Shown piece after piece: positions 15,671-23,731 of a stretch of 64,000 bases of DNA. The DNA is from CAZDDI01 sp964504195. GTDB lineage: Bacteria > Chloroflexota > Anaerolineae > B4-G1 > SLSP01. The notes under the pieces are model-generated. The model saw only the letters and a list, made by a program, of their open reading frames with translations, was not told the DNA's origin and did no database searches. Within the stretch, counting starts at the first letter, position 1, and each line of letters opens with the position of its first letter. Made by a program: the position numbers and the translations under genes. Location of the stretch: assembly GCA_964504195.1 (NCBI GenBank), contig CAZDDI010000005.1, positions 67,084 through 131,083 of the forward strand. Direction: 5' to 3'.

Positions 15671-16581
15671 CCAGCCTGGTAAGTTATCCTGACCGGGGCG
15701 CAGGGGGCAGCGCCGCGTTTCGCGGCAACTGCTCTCCCCGGTTACTCCAAGACGTACTTGACCATTACCAGCCCCGCTTGTTCTTTGATCCGGCTATCGG
15801 CTCGGGGACTGCGCGGGATGTGGCCCACCAACGCGGGATTCAGGGCTTCTTCGCGGATCTGGCCCAGGGCTTCAATGTCCTGGAACATGAGCCGCCGTTT
15901 TCAGGCTTCGACATGGCTTTCTGGCATCCGCCGTACTGGGACATCATCAAGTACAGCGGGCCCGGCGGGCAATGGGGCGGCCCCGGTAATCCCGGCGACC
16001 TCTCCCTGATTCCTGACTATGGCGATTTCATTGCCAAACTGAACGAAGCCACGTTCCGCATCTATGAAACCTTGCGCTGTGGCGGCCGCCTGGCGGTGTT
16101 AGTGGGCGATGTGCGCCGGCGCGGACGGTTATATCCTCTCCAACGCGATATGCGGTGGTATGGGGACGCGGAAGCCTTCATCGTGAAGGCGCAGCATAAC
16201 ACCCAGTCCGAGCGGCAGCAGTACGGCGGGAACTTCGTCGCTATCGTGACGGAGTACCTGGTCGTCACCCAGAAACCCCACGCCTGGATCGTGCCGCTGC
16301 GCGTGACCGACCTGGCCGGCCAGGTGGATACCCGCAAATGGAGCGGGCATACCTGGCAAAGCATCGTGCGCTCCGGGCTCGAAGCCCTGGGCGGCGAGGC
16401 AGAGTTGGCCGCGTTATACGCGGAAGTGCAATCCCATCGCCGGGCGCAACAAGCGGCCCAAGCCGGCATTGACTGGCAGGCGATTGTCAGACGGGAGTTA
16501 CAGGAACGCCCCCACTTCGCGCCGGTGGCGCGAGGGCGGTGGCGGGTGTGTACTCCCCAGACTAGCCATGAAGCGGCGTGA
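15664..16581 (+). CDS. DNA methyltransferase-like protein with HPPY motif
   Basis: A 305-residue Rossmann-fold methyltransferase. The SAM site is FFDPAIGSGTARDVA (about residues 39-53) and the catalytic motif IV reads FWHPPYWDIIKYSG (about 84-97), with His in place of the usual Asp/Asn/Ser before PPY. Motif IV here, PPYW..I.Y, is that of N4/N6 amino-methylases. The last 60 residues are helical and basic. No paired nuclease is adjacent, so it may be an orphan methylase that marks the element's DNA. The His substitution makes the chemistry uncertain. Confidence 0.7.
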   Translation: MLTSLVSYPDRGAGGSAAFRGNCSPRLLQDVLDHYQPRLFFDPAIGSGTARDVAHQRGIQGFFADLAQGFNVLEHEPPFSGFDMAFWHPPYWDIIKYSGPGGQWGGPGNPGDLSLIPDYGDFIAKLNEATFRIYETLRCGGRLAVLVGDVRRRGRLYPLQRDMRWYGDAEAFIVKAQHNTQSERQQYGGNFVAIVTEYLVVTQKPHAWIVPLRVTDLAGQVDTRKWSGHTWQSIVRSGLEALGGEAELAALYAEVQSHRRAQQAAQAGIDWQAIVRRELQERPHFAPVARGRWRVCTPQTSHEAA

Positions 16582-16589
16582 GGTGAACT

Positions 16590-16943
16590 ATGACTAATCC
16601 CCAACGCCCCACCTGCGCCACTTGTGATTACTGTAAGAAAGCACCCTCCCGCTTTACCCAATACAAAGGGTACTATGGGTGGTGCGAAGCACCCACCCCG
16701 GCCTACTTACCCACGCGCAGCCCGCTCATTTCGTACAAAGAGATGCGCGGCAAAACGTGTGCGCTGTATCGCCCCGCGGGTGATGGAAATCCCATGATAC
16801 TCCTCTACACGGCTTTGCGCGCGCTGCTATGGCAACACGATAACCTGGGTTATCTCGGCGGTCTGGCGTTGCAAGACGCCCGGGCCGCGCTATGCACAGC
16901 GCGCAGGGCATTGGGGCTATCAGAAGCGGAGGCAGAGCCATGA
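16590..16943 (+). CDS. Cys-rich protein, putative zinc binder (117 aa)
   Basis: Eight bases after the methylase gene. CATCDYCKKAP near the start, then WCEAP and KTCALYRP, provide five or more cysteines within about 60 residues. The C-terminal half is helical. Function unknown. Confidence 0.5.
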   Translation: MTNPQRPTCATCDYCKKAPSRFTQYKGYYGWCEAPTPAYLPTRSPLISYKEMRGKTCALYRPAGDGNPMILLYTALRALLWQHDNLGYLGGLALQDARAALCTARRALGLSEAEAEP

Positions 16944-17461
16944 GCGACCGTGATGGAATCCACTTTGATGTAGTGCTGCGCCGCGATACCTTTTCGCCAC
17001 GCAGCTCAGACGAGGCAATTACCGTTTTCATTACAGTAGCCGGTATCCGCGACGCGCTAACTTTTGAAGTTAGCGGTTACGGCGGCATAGTGTATGTAAC
17101 CATTGCTATTGACAATGGGCGGGTATTGCACATCACCCCTAATCCCTACGCGGTTGCGCACGGTTTGCTAGATGAATACGTCCAGATTGCCCTGGCGCAT
17201 TACCGCGCCCGGTTTGGACTGGACACCCCTGAAGCATGGTTACGCTGGGTCAACCAGCCCCCCGCTCCCTATCGGGAGCAGCTGGCGGCGCTGGGGGCCG
17301 CAACGACAACCCCGGCTACGAAAAGAGCAGTTGATGGCGCGCGGTGCCGCTATAACGCCCAGTGGGACACAGAACGTATCTGTGGTTACCACGGGGCAGA
17401 ATCGGAATGCCGAGCGGCCACTTGCACGCATTTTGAAATAGACGATGAACTAGGAGACTAA
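16940..17461 (+). CDS. Unknown 173-aa protein with C-terminal Cys cluster
   Basis: ATG 16940 overlaps the previous stop (ATGA type). The N-terminal ~130 residues are beta-rich. The C-terminal 40 contain CRYNAQWDTERICGYHGAE and CRAATCTH, a probable small metal site. No family recognised. Confidence 0.5.
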   Translation: MSDRDGIHFDVVLRRDTFSPRSSDEAITVFITVAGIRDALTFEVSGYGGIVYVTIAIDNGRVLHITPNPYAVAHGLLDEYVQIALAHYRARFGLDTPEAWLRWVNQPPAPYREQLAALGAATTTPATKRAVDGARCRYNAQWDTERICGYHGAESECRAATCTHFEIDDELGD

Positions 17462-17463
17462 CC

Positions 17464-17841
17464 ATGATTACAGCAACCCACATTGATACCGCGTATGCGG
17501 AACTCCGCTCAGCCATGCGTACTCATCAGGAGTGGGCGCAGCTGCTCGCGGAAGCGAAATACGAGCTGGAAACCACGAAACGGCAAGGCTTAGCCAATGG
17601 CACTATCGAAGGCAAAAATCCAGAAATGCGCGAGGCCGCGGCTCAGCAAATGCTGAGCGCGCACTATGCCGTAGTCGCAGAATTGGAAAGCGCCGTTGAG
17701 AAAGCCCAACTGGTCTTAGACCTGGCTAAACTGGAGGTGGAGCGAATTCGGTTACACCTGCGGTATCAGGAAGTCACCCTCTTGGCAGCGAGCTCGGCAA
17801 TCGCCCGACAAGCGCTGTCCGCGGAGGTGGCTCATGCCTGA
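17464..17841 (+). CDS. Coiled-coil protein (125 aa)
   Basis: Starts two bases after the preceding stop. Almost entirely helical with heptad-like Leu/Ala spacing (LESAVEKAQLVLDLAKLEVE). Overlaps the next gene by eight bases. Probably an oligomeric scaffold or regulator; function unknown. Confidence 0.5.
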   Translation: MITATHIDTAYAELRSAMRTHQEWAQLLAEAKYELETTKRQGLANGTIEGKNPEMREAAAQQMLSAHYAVVAELESAVEKAQLVLDLAKLEVERIRLHLRYQEVTLLAASSAIARQALSAEVAHA

Positions 17842-18169
17842 CCTAACCGGTTGGTGGCCGATTCAGCAAGTGTTTCAGGCCGAACCCGATGAGACGTGGT
17901 TCGCGTATATGCCCGCCGCCGAAGCGCGCGAGCTCGAGCTCTTAATCGAGCAGGTTTTTACTCTGAGTCAACGCATCCAAGAAATCTGCGACGATGCGGA
18001 GGCACGACAAGAAGACGCGGGGGATGTGCTGGAACAAGATGAATCTCCAGAATGCCCCGAGTGCGGCAGCGCCAATGTATACGAAGAACATACCGACGTT
18101 GGGGCGGGCGTGCAGCACTATTGCTGTGAGGATTGCGCCAGTGATTTCGCCCTAGACATCATTGACTAG
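17834..18169 (+). CDS. Acidic zinc-ribbon protein (111 aa)
   Basis: An acidic helical N-terminal part is followed by a clear ribbon: CPECGSANVYEEHTDVGAG then YCCEDCASDF, two CxxC pairs about 25 residues apart. Such ribbons occur in nucleic-acid or protein-binding adaptors. Last gene of the 14.9-18.2 kb block. Confidence 0.6.
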   Translation: MPDLTGWWPIQQVFQAEPDETWFAYMPAAEARELELLIEQVFTLSQRIQEICDDAEARQEDAGDVLEQDESPECPECGSANVYEEHTDVGAGVQHYCCEDCASDFALDIID

Positions 18170-18207
18170 CCATCATCGAAGCAAAGGCCGTAACGCGGCG
18201 CTTAAAA

Positions 18208-18236
18208 CCTGGCGGGGGCAACATACCCCCACCAGG
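18208..18236 (+). promoter_or_regulatory. Leader hairpin 8 (before 18293)
   Basis: CCTGG-C-GGGGG (18208-18218) pairs with CCCCC-A-CCAGG (18226-18236) around a 7-base loop. Unlike its neighbours it shows no second crossing stem. Start codon 56 bases downstream. Confidence 0.45.
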
Positions 18237-18292
18237 GGATGTGTGTTGCTCTCGCCATTTATCTATACCTCATACAAAAGGAGTTAGAGGAA

Positions 18293-18604
18293 ATGGCGAA
18301 TGATCCACGCAAAATCTTTGTTGAAGCGGAAAAGGCTCACGCAATCCGGTTACACGGACGTAATCCTTTCCACCCCACGGAACCGCGCATTGGAGCGCAG
18401 CGGCAAACCAAAATGCGCCGCTGGGTGCTCCGGTTGCGCCGGGAAGCTCACGCAGCGGGCCATGACCAGCCTACGGCGGATGAACTCAAGCGCATCCTGG
18501 ATACCAATGGTACTTGGGATGTTTGCGCGATGTCCATGCGCGAGTTGGAATCTTGGTTGCAAGTCCGCTGGAATGCCCGCTTAGGGCAATATGAACCGCG
18601 GTAG
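18293..18604 (+). CDS. Unknown basic protein (103 aa)
   Basis: ATG 18293 after GGAGTTAGAGGAA. Arg/Lys/His-rich (RQTKMRRWVLRLRREAHAAG) and mostly helical, so nucleic-acid binding is plausible. No family recognised. Confidence 0.45.
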   Translation: MANDPRKIFVEAEKAHAIRLHGRNPFHPTEPRIGAQRQTKMRRWVLRLRREAHAAGHDQPTADELKRILDTNGTWDVCAMSMRELESWLQVRWNARLGQYEPR

Positions 18605-18614
18605 GAGGGCTGTG

Positions 18615-18947
18615 ATGAATACTATCACCGCTTCCCCAACCGACACTGAACTGCTCGACTGGATAGAGCACGAGATACGCGCCCAGATAGGCACTGGCGA
18701 TTTCTGGCAGGTAATGCAGTCCGTTCACGCGGGCCTCCCGCTGCGCGAGGCGCTACAGCAGGCCATAGCCGACAAGTCTTCGCAAGAGGCTCCCACGGCA
18801 ACGATGTTGCTGGATGGCATTTGGCGCGCGCACGTTATCGCGCGGCACGCGGTTAATGGGGAAGTTATGGTACTGCTACCTGATGTGGGTAGCTGTGGCT
18901 GGGTCCCGGTTACCCGGTTGACTCCGCTAAGCGGAGGTGCGCCATGA
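18615..18947 (+). CDS. Unknown protein, first of a tandem paralogous pair (110 aa)
   Basis: ATG 18615 behind GTAGGAGGGC. WIEHEIRAQIGTGDFWQVMQ and GLPLREAL in the first half, LLDGIW and GWVPVTRLTPLSGGAP in the second, all recur in the next gene. The first part looks like a helical bundle, the second like a small beta barrel. Function unknown; the duplication is clear. Confidence 0.55.
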   Translation: MNTITASPTDTELLDWIEHEIRAQIGTGDFWQVMQSVHAGLPLREALQQAIADKSSQEAPTATMLLDGIWRAHVIARHAVNGEVMVLLPDVGSCGWVPVTRLTPLSGGAP

Positions 18948-19318
18948 GCGGTTTCACCGATGTGGTGACATCGAAGCAACCAGAACCCGCCCCAGCCCTG
19001 ACCGACGACACTGCATTAGTCAACTGGATAGAACGCGAGATGCAGACCCAACTGGGCCAAGGCGATCTCTGGCGCGTGATGCACCAGGTTCACCGGGGCG
19101 TACCACTACGCGAGGCTGTTACGCAGGGCTTGACCACCACTGACGCGCGCCATAGCCTCTTTGAGGTCGGCGATGCCGTGCTGTTGGATGGCCGATGGCC
19201 TTGCGTGGTACTCGGCTTCAACTGGAATTACAGTGAAGTCTTGCTCTGCGATCCAGACCAAAATACGGGCTGGGCTGTGGTAACCCGCCTGACTCATTCC
19301 GCGGCTGGTGTCCCATGA
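18944..19318 (+). CDS. Unknown protein, second of a tandem paralogous pair (124 aa)
   Basis: Overlaps the first copy by four bases. WIEREMQTQLGQGDLWRVMH, GVPLREAV, LLDGRWPCVVLGF and GWAVVTRLTHSAAGVP align with the upstream protein over the full length, with a longer middle loop here. It overlaps the next gene by four bases too. Confidence 0.55.
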   Translation: MSGFTDVVTSKQPEPAPALTDDTALVNWIEREMQTQLGQGDLWRVMHQVHRGVPLREAVTQGLTTTDARHSLFEVGDAVLLDGRWPCVVLGFNWNYSEVLLCDPDQNTGWAVVTRLTHSAAGVP

Positions 19319-19593
19319 GCCAGATCGCCCTCTTCACTATGGCACCGGCCAGTCCGACCCCTAGCCCGCCCCCGCCTACACCCGCGCTCACGGCCCCGCG
19401 TATAACGCTGCGCCGGGGGAGCATCTTCTCACACGCGGGGCGGCGTTACCAGATCGAAGAGATCGCGCTGGACTGGGGCGCGGACGGTAAACTGGTGGCA
19501 CTGGATTTGTCCAATACCACCGTCCCGATCCGCCGCGTGTGGACGAACCTGAGCGGGTTTACCCGTACTACGGGCTACGCACTCGAGGCGTAA
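19315..19593 (+). CDS. Unknown 92-aa protein
   Basis: Coupled to the preceding gene by an ATGA overlap. A Pro/Thr-rich N-terminal 30 residues (SPTPSPPPPTPALTAPRI) leads into a beta-rich domain with GSIFSHAGRRYQIEEIALDW, similar in style to the beta halves of the two preceding proteins. Function unknown. Confidence 0.5.
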   Translation: MSQIALFTMAPASPTPSPPPPTPALTAPRITLRRGSIFSHAGRRYQIEEIALDWGADGKLVALDLSNTTVPIRRVWTNLSGFTRTTGYALEA

Positions 19594-19611
19594 CTCGGCT
19601 ATCTTTCTCCG

Positions 19612-19658
19612 GGGGGAGGCGGGCAGCTTCCCCACCGGGAAAACAGCCGCGCGCCTCC
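19612..19658 (+). promoter_or_regulatory. Leader pseudoknot/switch 9 (before the PrimPol gene)
   Basis: Y GGAGGCGGGCAGC (19615-19627) pairs with 19646-19658 at 11 of 13 positions. x GGGGGA (19612-19617) can pair with TTCCCC (19628-19633) using one G-U. An inner TTCCC/GGGAA stem is present. Start codon 29 bases after Y'. Confidence 0.5.
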
Positions 19659-19686
19659 TGCCGGTGCAATTTGCAGGAGGAACCCC

Positions 19687-20625
19687 ATGAAAACCTTGTT
19701 GCCTACAGCCCTGGCCTATCAACGAGCTGGGCTATCTGTCATCCCCTGCCGGCGCGCTGCGAAGCGCCCGTTAGTGGACTGGAAGCCGTATCAAGCCCGG
19801 CGCGCGGCGACGCTGGAACTGCTCGCGTGGTTTTGTTGGTCGCAGACGGACGCGGTGGCGATTGTCACCGGCCCGATCAGCAGCCAGCTAGAGGTCATTG
19901 ACTTCGACGCGCCGGAGCTGTTTCAACCCTGGTGTAACCAGGTGCAGGCGGCTACGCCGGGCTTACTCGAGCTGCTGCCCATCGTGCGCACGCCAAGCGG
20001 CGGGTACCATGTGTACTATCGCCGCGCTGCGGAAGATACTGCCGCAGCCCAGCCAGGCAACCGCAAACTGGCGGTAGACCCGGAACGGCACCGGCAAGGG
20101 GGGAAATACACGTTGATCGAAACGCGGGGCGCGGGGGGCTATGTGTTAGCCCCGCCCAGTAGTGGCTATACGCTGCTTCAGGGCGACCTGACCCAGATCC
20201 CGCTGGTGTACCCCGGAGCGTATGAAACGCTGCTGAGCAGCGCCCGCAGTTTTTCCCGTGCTCCCGAAATTGCATCCCACGGGATGCAATTTCCGCGCAG
20301 TCCGCGCCCCGCTGGCGCTCGCCGGCGGCCTGGCGATGATTACAACGTGCGCGGGAATGTGGGGTTTGTGTTGGAAAAGCATGGCTGGCGCTTAGCGCGC
20401 TACCAGAATGAAGAAGCGTATTGGCGACGACCCGGTAAACGGTGCGGCCATGGCGCGACCTTCAACTACGCGGGCTGCAACCTGTTCTACGTCTTCACGA
20501 CAAATGCCCCGCCCTTCGAGCCCGAGCGCGCGTATAGCCGCTTTGCGGTCTATACACTGCTGGAGCACGGCGGCGATTATCGCCAGGCCGCGCTCACGCT
20601 GGGCCGACAAGGGTTTGGGCAGTAA
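19687..20625 (+). CDS. Primase-polymerase (Prim-Pol, AEP superfamily)
   Basis: A 312-residue protein whose first ~170 residues match bifunctional DNA primase/polymerase domains: YQRAGLSVIPCRRAAKRPL at the start, the metal-binding hhDhD motif VIDFDAP (about residue 71) and TPSGGYHVYY (about residue 101). These enzymes make primers on DNA templates and often extend them. No helicase domain is fused. The C-terminal part (CGHGATFNYAGCNLFYVF onward) resembles the small domain that links such primases to D5-type helicases. It is the clearest replication initiator candidate of the element, with the clamp gene 1.3 kb downstream. Confidence 0.8.
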   Translation: MKTLLPTALAYQRAGLSVIPCRRAAKRPLVDWKPYQARRAATLELLAWFCWSQTDAVAIVTGPISSQLEVIDFDAPELFQPWCNQVQAATPGLLELLPIVRTPSGGYHVYYRRAAEDTAAAQPGNRKLAVDPERHRQGGKYTLIETRGAGGYVLAPPSSGYTLLQGDLTQIPLVYPGAYETLLSSARSFSRAPEIASHGMQFPRSPRPAGARRRPGDDYNVRGNVGFVLEKHGWRLARYQNEEAYWRRPGKRCGHGATFNYAGCNLFYVFTTNAPPFEPERAYSRFAVYTLLEHGGDYRQAALTLGRQGFGQ

Positions 20626-20626
20626 T

Positions 20627-20681
20627 TCTCAGCGAGAGGTGCAGCGGCCGCTCCCTGAGAGCTATACTCCGCTGCACCTCT
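20627..20681 (+). promoter_or_regulatory. Leader pseudoknot/switch 10 (before 20708)
   Basis: Clean non-overlapping pseudoknot order: x TCTCAG (20627-20632), Y AGAGGTGCAGCGG (20635-20647), x' CTGAGA (20655-20660), Y' CCGCTGCACCTCT (20669-20681); Y is 13 bp and perfect. Start codon 26 bases after Y'. Confidence 0.7.
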
Positions 20682-20707
20682 GTAATTCAAAACGGAGGTA
20701 TATATCT

Positions 20708-21478
20708 ATGACAATTACCTGGCAGCACGCGCTCCAAGAGCGCGGCATTCTGCCCGAGCCGGGCTCCGCCTGGCCGGAGTTAGAGTCCGCCCGCGCCCGG
20801 GAGCAGCGCCAAACCGCGCCCCGGCTTGCCGCGCCGCTGAGCAGCGTGTTTATCTGGCTGTACCCAGATGGCTACGCCGAAGTGAGCGCGACGCCGGCAG
20901 AACCGTTCCACACGCTGGTTAGGCAGTCCGGCCTGACCCTAAACGCCGCGGATAAACTGGAAATCACCGGACTCGGTGACTGGTTACACCCGGTATATCC
21001 GGCTTCCGTGGCGGCTTTACTGGACGTTTTGCCAACGTACTATGTGCAGGGCTTTACCATTCGGTCAAACCTGGACATTGCCGGGCGCTGGAAACGCGCG
21101 CTCCGCGAAGAGCGTTGGCAACCCTATGTCACCGGCCTGGCCGCCGCAATAGCGGCCGTCGGCTTGCCCGTCCACCCGTATTACGCCTGGACGGATACGG
21201 ACCCCGATTATCGGCGGTATGACTACGCCGCCCTGGAGATCGCCCTGCCAGATGCCCCTGATGCGGCCCGCCGGTTAGCGGTAGTGTTCGAGGAAGACCA
21301 GGTGCTCTTGCAACTGGAAACTCACTCGGCACCGCCCCTGACCAGGCGTCCCAATGAAGTCTTGTGGCAAGCCGAGGTGTACTCCTATCTCACCGGCGAG
21401 CACATCTTGCTGCCGGTAATCATGCAACTTTATGAAAGGATCACTACCGATGTGTTACACCGGACACTGCCTCTATGA
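20708..21478 (+). CDS. Unknown 256-aa protein
   Basis: ATG 20708 after CGGAGGTATATATCT. The upstream extension of this frame crosses the PrimPol gene and is not used. Ala/Leu-rich, soluble, with acidic Asp/Tyr-rich sequence in the middle (AWTDTDPDYRRYDYAALEIA). No family recognised. Overlaps the next gene by 29 bases. Confidence 0.5.
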   Translation: MTITWQHALQERGILPEPGSAWPELESARAREQRQTAPRLAAPLSSVFIWLYPDGYAEVSATPAEPFHTLVRQSGLTLNAADKLEITGLGDWLHPVYPASVAALLDVLPTYYVQGFTIRSNLDIAGRWKRALREERWQPYVTGLAAAIAAVGLPVHPYYAWTDTDPDYRRYDYAALEIALPDAPDAARRLAVVFEEDQVLLQLETHSAPPLTRRPNEVLWQAEVYSYLTGEHILLPVIMQLYERITTDVLHRTLPL

Positions 21479-21830
21479 AAATGACAATGGCGACTGCGGT
21501 TTGGCATGGGATGCCACCGAGTATCCGGCAGATGCCGGGTGCCTGGCTGAGCAGCTGATAGACCAAGCCGAGCAAGCCGCTATGACCGCGCCCGCGCCAC
21601 GCACTTGGGAGCAACGCTTGTTTGTCAACGATCAAGTTCCCGCGGCGAGCGTGGCCGATTTTCTGAACCGCTACTACAAGCCCGAACGTTACCACGGACG
21701 CGGCGCAGAGTACGCGGCAATCTTGTTGGCTGCCTATGAAGAAGATTTCGCGCGGGAGGGCTATGTCATCATTAGCCACCACGATAACGTCACGGGTAAA
21801 ATCGTGGCGTATTTCGGCCCGGAAGCCTAA
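21450..21830 (+). CDS. Unknown 126-aa protein
   Basis: Start ATG 21450 inside the end of the previous gene (GAAAGG site). Cys-containing N-terminus MCYTGHCLYENDNGDCG, then a helical middle and an aromatic-rich C-terminal half. It immediately precedes the clamp leader. Function unknown. Confidence 0.45.
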   Translation: MCYTGHCLYENDNGDCGLAWDATEYPADAGCLAEQLIDQAEQAAMTAPAPRTWEQRLFVNDQVPAASVADFLNRYYKPERYHGRGAEYAAILLAAYEEDFAREGYVIISHHDNVTGKIVAYFGPEA

Positions 21831-21842
21831 CCAGAACCCAAT

Positions 21843-21894
21843 CTATGTCGGGAGACCCCCTGCTCCCGGCATAGGCCGTGCCGCAGGGGGTCTC
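21843..21894 (+). promoter_or_regulatory. Leader pseudoknot/switch 11 (before dnaN)
   Basis: The strongest competing pair in the family: x CTATGTCGGGAG (21843-21854)/x' CTCCCGGCATAG (21863-21874), 12 bp with one U-G, against Y GAGACCCCCTGC (21852-21863)/Y' GCAGGGGGTCTC (21883-21894), 12 bp perfect. The two stems share only three or four bases. Start codon 37 bases after Y'. Confidence 0.7.
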
Positions 21895-21930
21895 TTTGAA
21901 AACTTTAGTTTAAGCAAGGAGAAAACAACG

Positions 21931-23088
21931 ATGGGACTGCACCTGAACATGACGCGGGACGAACTGACCCGCGCGTTACAGACTGTGAAGGGCGCGCTGC
22001 CGACCAAGGCCAGCTTGCCCGTGTTGGAGCATTTTCACCTCAATGCCAATGGCGAGGTGTGGCTCGCGGCCACCAATTTGGCGGTCACGATTGCCACCGA
22101 ACTCATGGCCCCCGTGGTGCTGCCCGGCAATGTATGTATTCAGGGTAAACAACTCCTGGAATTTGCCGGCACGCTGCCCGCGGTAGGCGCAGTGGAATTG
22201 ACGCTGCTGGAAAAAACGCTGAAACTGGCGTGTGGAAACACCCAGGCACGGTTGAAAACCCTGCCCGGCGATGAGTTTCCACACCTGCCAGACCCGCATA
22301 GCGCGGCCACCAGCCTCAGTGTGCCTACGGCGGCCTTTGCGGCGGCTGTACAGCAGGTGCTGACGGCGGGCGGCAAAACCGATACCGAGAACTCCATTTG
22401 GAGGCACCTGCTGGTGCAACCTAATGGCGAGACCCTGACTCTGGTGGCCGCCGATGGGGTGCGCCTGGCGCGGGCCGTGGTCACTGGAGTGACCGGCTCG
22501 CTGGGCACGCTAGACGGCGATCTCCTGTTACCGGCACCGGCGGCCCACGAACTGGGCCGGGTGTTCGGCAAAGAAGCGCCGCCCCAATTGAGTCTCTGGC
22601 TGGTGCATAATCGCCTCGTGGCCGTCGGCCAAGGCGCTTACCGCACGCTCATCGCGGCGGGGCTGGGCGCGGGGCAGTACCCGGATTACACAACGGTTAT
22701 TCCCCAAGCCTACCAGACGCGCCTGTTGGTAGAACGCCAAGCGTTGCTGACGGCAGTTAAGCAAGTGGGCATCTTTGCGCGGGAGCGGGAACAGCGGGTG
22801 CAGTTGAGTTATAACCGTGACCACAACCCGCACGCGCTGACCCTGACCGCTGACGCACTCTCTGGTGGAGCCGTCGTTGACGTCACTGCCGAGATCCGGG
22901 GCGCGGCGCAAGGCGCCGTGTGGATGAATGCCCGGTTCTTGCAGGAAGGCTTGCTGAGCCTGGACTGCGCGCAGGTCGCGTGGGATGTGCAGCAGCCGTA
23001 CCAACCGTTGGTGCTGCGGCCCTGGCACGCGGACGCGGTAGATGCGGCGTATCTGTATCTGTTTATGCCGGTAGGCGTAGCCAGTTAG
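21931..23088 (+). CDS. dnaN: DNA polymerase III sliding clamp (beta subunit)
   Basis: A 385-residue homologue of the beta clamp, the ring that tethers DNA polymerase to DNA. The N-terminus fits the family (LTRALQTVKGALPTKASLPV), as do the three repeated clamp domains and the C-terminal strand ending YLYLFMPVG, close to the LIMP(M) signature. The start ATG 21931 follows AAGGAG; the longer upstream frame runs through the leader. A full clamp on a mobile element suggests it builds its own replisome or redirects the host polymerase. No polymerase gene of the element is visible in the window. Confidence 0.9.
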   Translation: MGLHLNMTRDELTRALQTVKGALPTKASLPVLEHFHLNANGEVWLAATNLAVTIATELMAPVVLPGNVCIQGKQLLEFAGTLPAVGAVELTLLEKTLKLACGNTQARLKTLPGDEFPHLPDPHSAATSLSVPTAAFAAAVQQVLTAGGKTDTENSIWRHLLVQPNGETLTLVAADGVRLARAVVTGVTGSLGTLDGDLLLPAPAAHELGRVFGKEAPPQLSLWLVHNRLVAVGQGAYRTLIAAGLGAGQYPDYTTVIPQAYQTRLLVERQALLTAVKQVGIFAREREQRVQLSYNRDHNPHALTLTADALSGGAVVDVTAEIRGAAQGAVWMNARFLQEGLLSLDCAQVAWDVQQPYQPLVLRPWHADAVDAAYLYLFMPVGVAS

Positions 23089-23111
23089 TGGTTTTACTAC
23101 CTTTCACCTGT

Positions 23112-23149
23112 GGGGAGACACGCGCTCCCCCGGGGAAAGGCGTGTCTCC
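23112..23149 (+). promoter_or_regulatory. Leader pseudoknot/switch 12 (before 23182)
   Basis: x GGGGAG (23112-23117)/x' CTCCCC (23125-23130). Y GGAGACACGC (23114-23123)/Y' GCGTGTCTCC (23140-23149), both perfect. Start codon 32 bases after Y'. Confidence 0.6.
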
Positions 23150-23181
23150 TGACTAATGTAACATTAGAAGGAGCCGAAACG

Positions 23182-23301
23182 ATGGTCGAGATCTTGGCGC
23201 CGTTGGCGCACCTGGCAGTAACTTTGGGCACCGGCGGCGTGCTGGTGCTAGGACTCCTGGGCTTAGGCCTCCTGGCGGCCCTGGTATGGGTCGCCACATA
23301 A
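23182..23301 (+). CDS. 39-residue single-pass membrane peptide
   Basis: ATG 23182 follows GAAGGAGCCGAAACG. The peptide is almost wholly hydrophobic (LAVTLGTGGVLVLGLLGLGL) with one acidic residue near the N-terminus. It is the only gene behind its own leader. Holin-like, toxin-like or structural roles are all possible; nothing distinguishes them. Confidence 0.55.
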   Translation: MVEILAPLAHLAVTLGTGGVLVLGLLGLGLLAALVWVAT

Positions 23302-23655
23302 AGTGCCGCCCGCTTAGCTTTACCGACCCCCGCGGGCGGCCCCTGGTCGCACCCAGGGGCGGTACTCCGCAAACCACTCGGGATAGGGGTGAACCCGGGT
23401 GGCAACTGGAAGCCCCGCAACTGAGTGATCCGGTTTTGAGCTGGTGCGCACGGGGTAAGTTTGCCGTAACAGCGGGCAGATTTGCAAGAGCCCCCGTGTA
23501 AAATTACGCACCCGAGGCAGCTCGCCTCACTTTCCGTCTGCGTGACGCCAGTCACACCTTCCGCAGAGCAGAGGCTTTTCAGGCCCTCTGCTCTGATCTC
23601 TTTTTAGGGCTGGGGGGCGCAGCGGTGTTTTTTCAGGATAATATGTTTTTTCTCT
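23302..23655. other. Gene-free stretch, possibly the tail of a transcript or a small RNA
   Basis: I see no convincing coding frame here on either strand. The sequence is GC-rich with several short repeats and ends in the hairpin at 23564. It may be the 3' region of the 23182 transcript or encode a non-coding RNA. Confidence 0.4.
23564..23605 (+). terminator. Hairpin with nearby T run
   Basis: CAGAGCAGAGG (23564-23574) pairs perfectly with CCTCTGCTCTG (23585-23595); TTTTT follows five bases later (23601-23605). A terminator is likely, although the T run is slightly displaced. Confidence 0.55.
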
Positions 23656-23701
23656 GGGGGAGACCGGATAGGTTTCCCGCACCAGGGAAAACCAGGTCTC
23701 C
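23656..23701 (+). promoter_or_regulatory. Leader hairpin/pseudoknot 13 (before 23732)
   Basis: Outer GGAGACC (23659-23665)/GGTCTCC (23695-23701), inner TTTCCC (23673-23678)/GGGAAA (23685-23690) with loop GCACCA, close to the loop of leader 6. An alternative x pairing GGGGGA (23656-23661) with TTTCCC needs two G-U pairs. Confidence 0.5.
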
Positions 23702-23731
23702 TCCGACAACCCACAGTCTAGGAGGACGATG

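Noticed and set aside
18208..18236. Leader 8 as a pseudoknot
   Set aside because: Only one stem is visible; I could not find a crossing pairing, so it is listed only as a hairpin.
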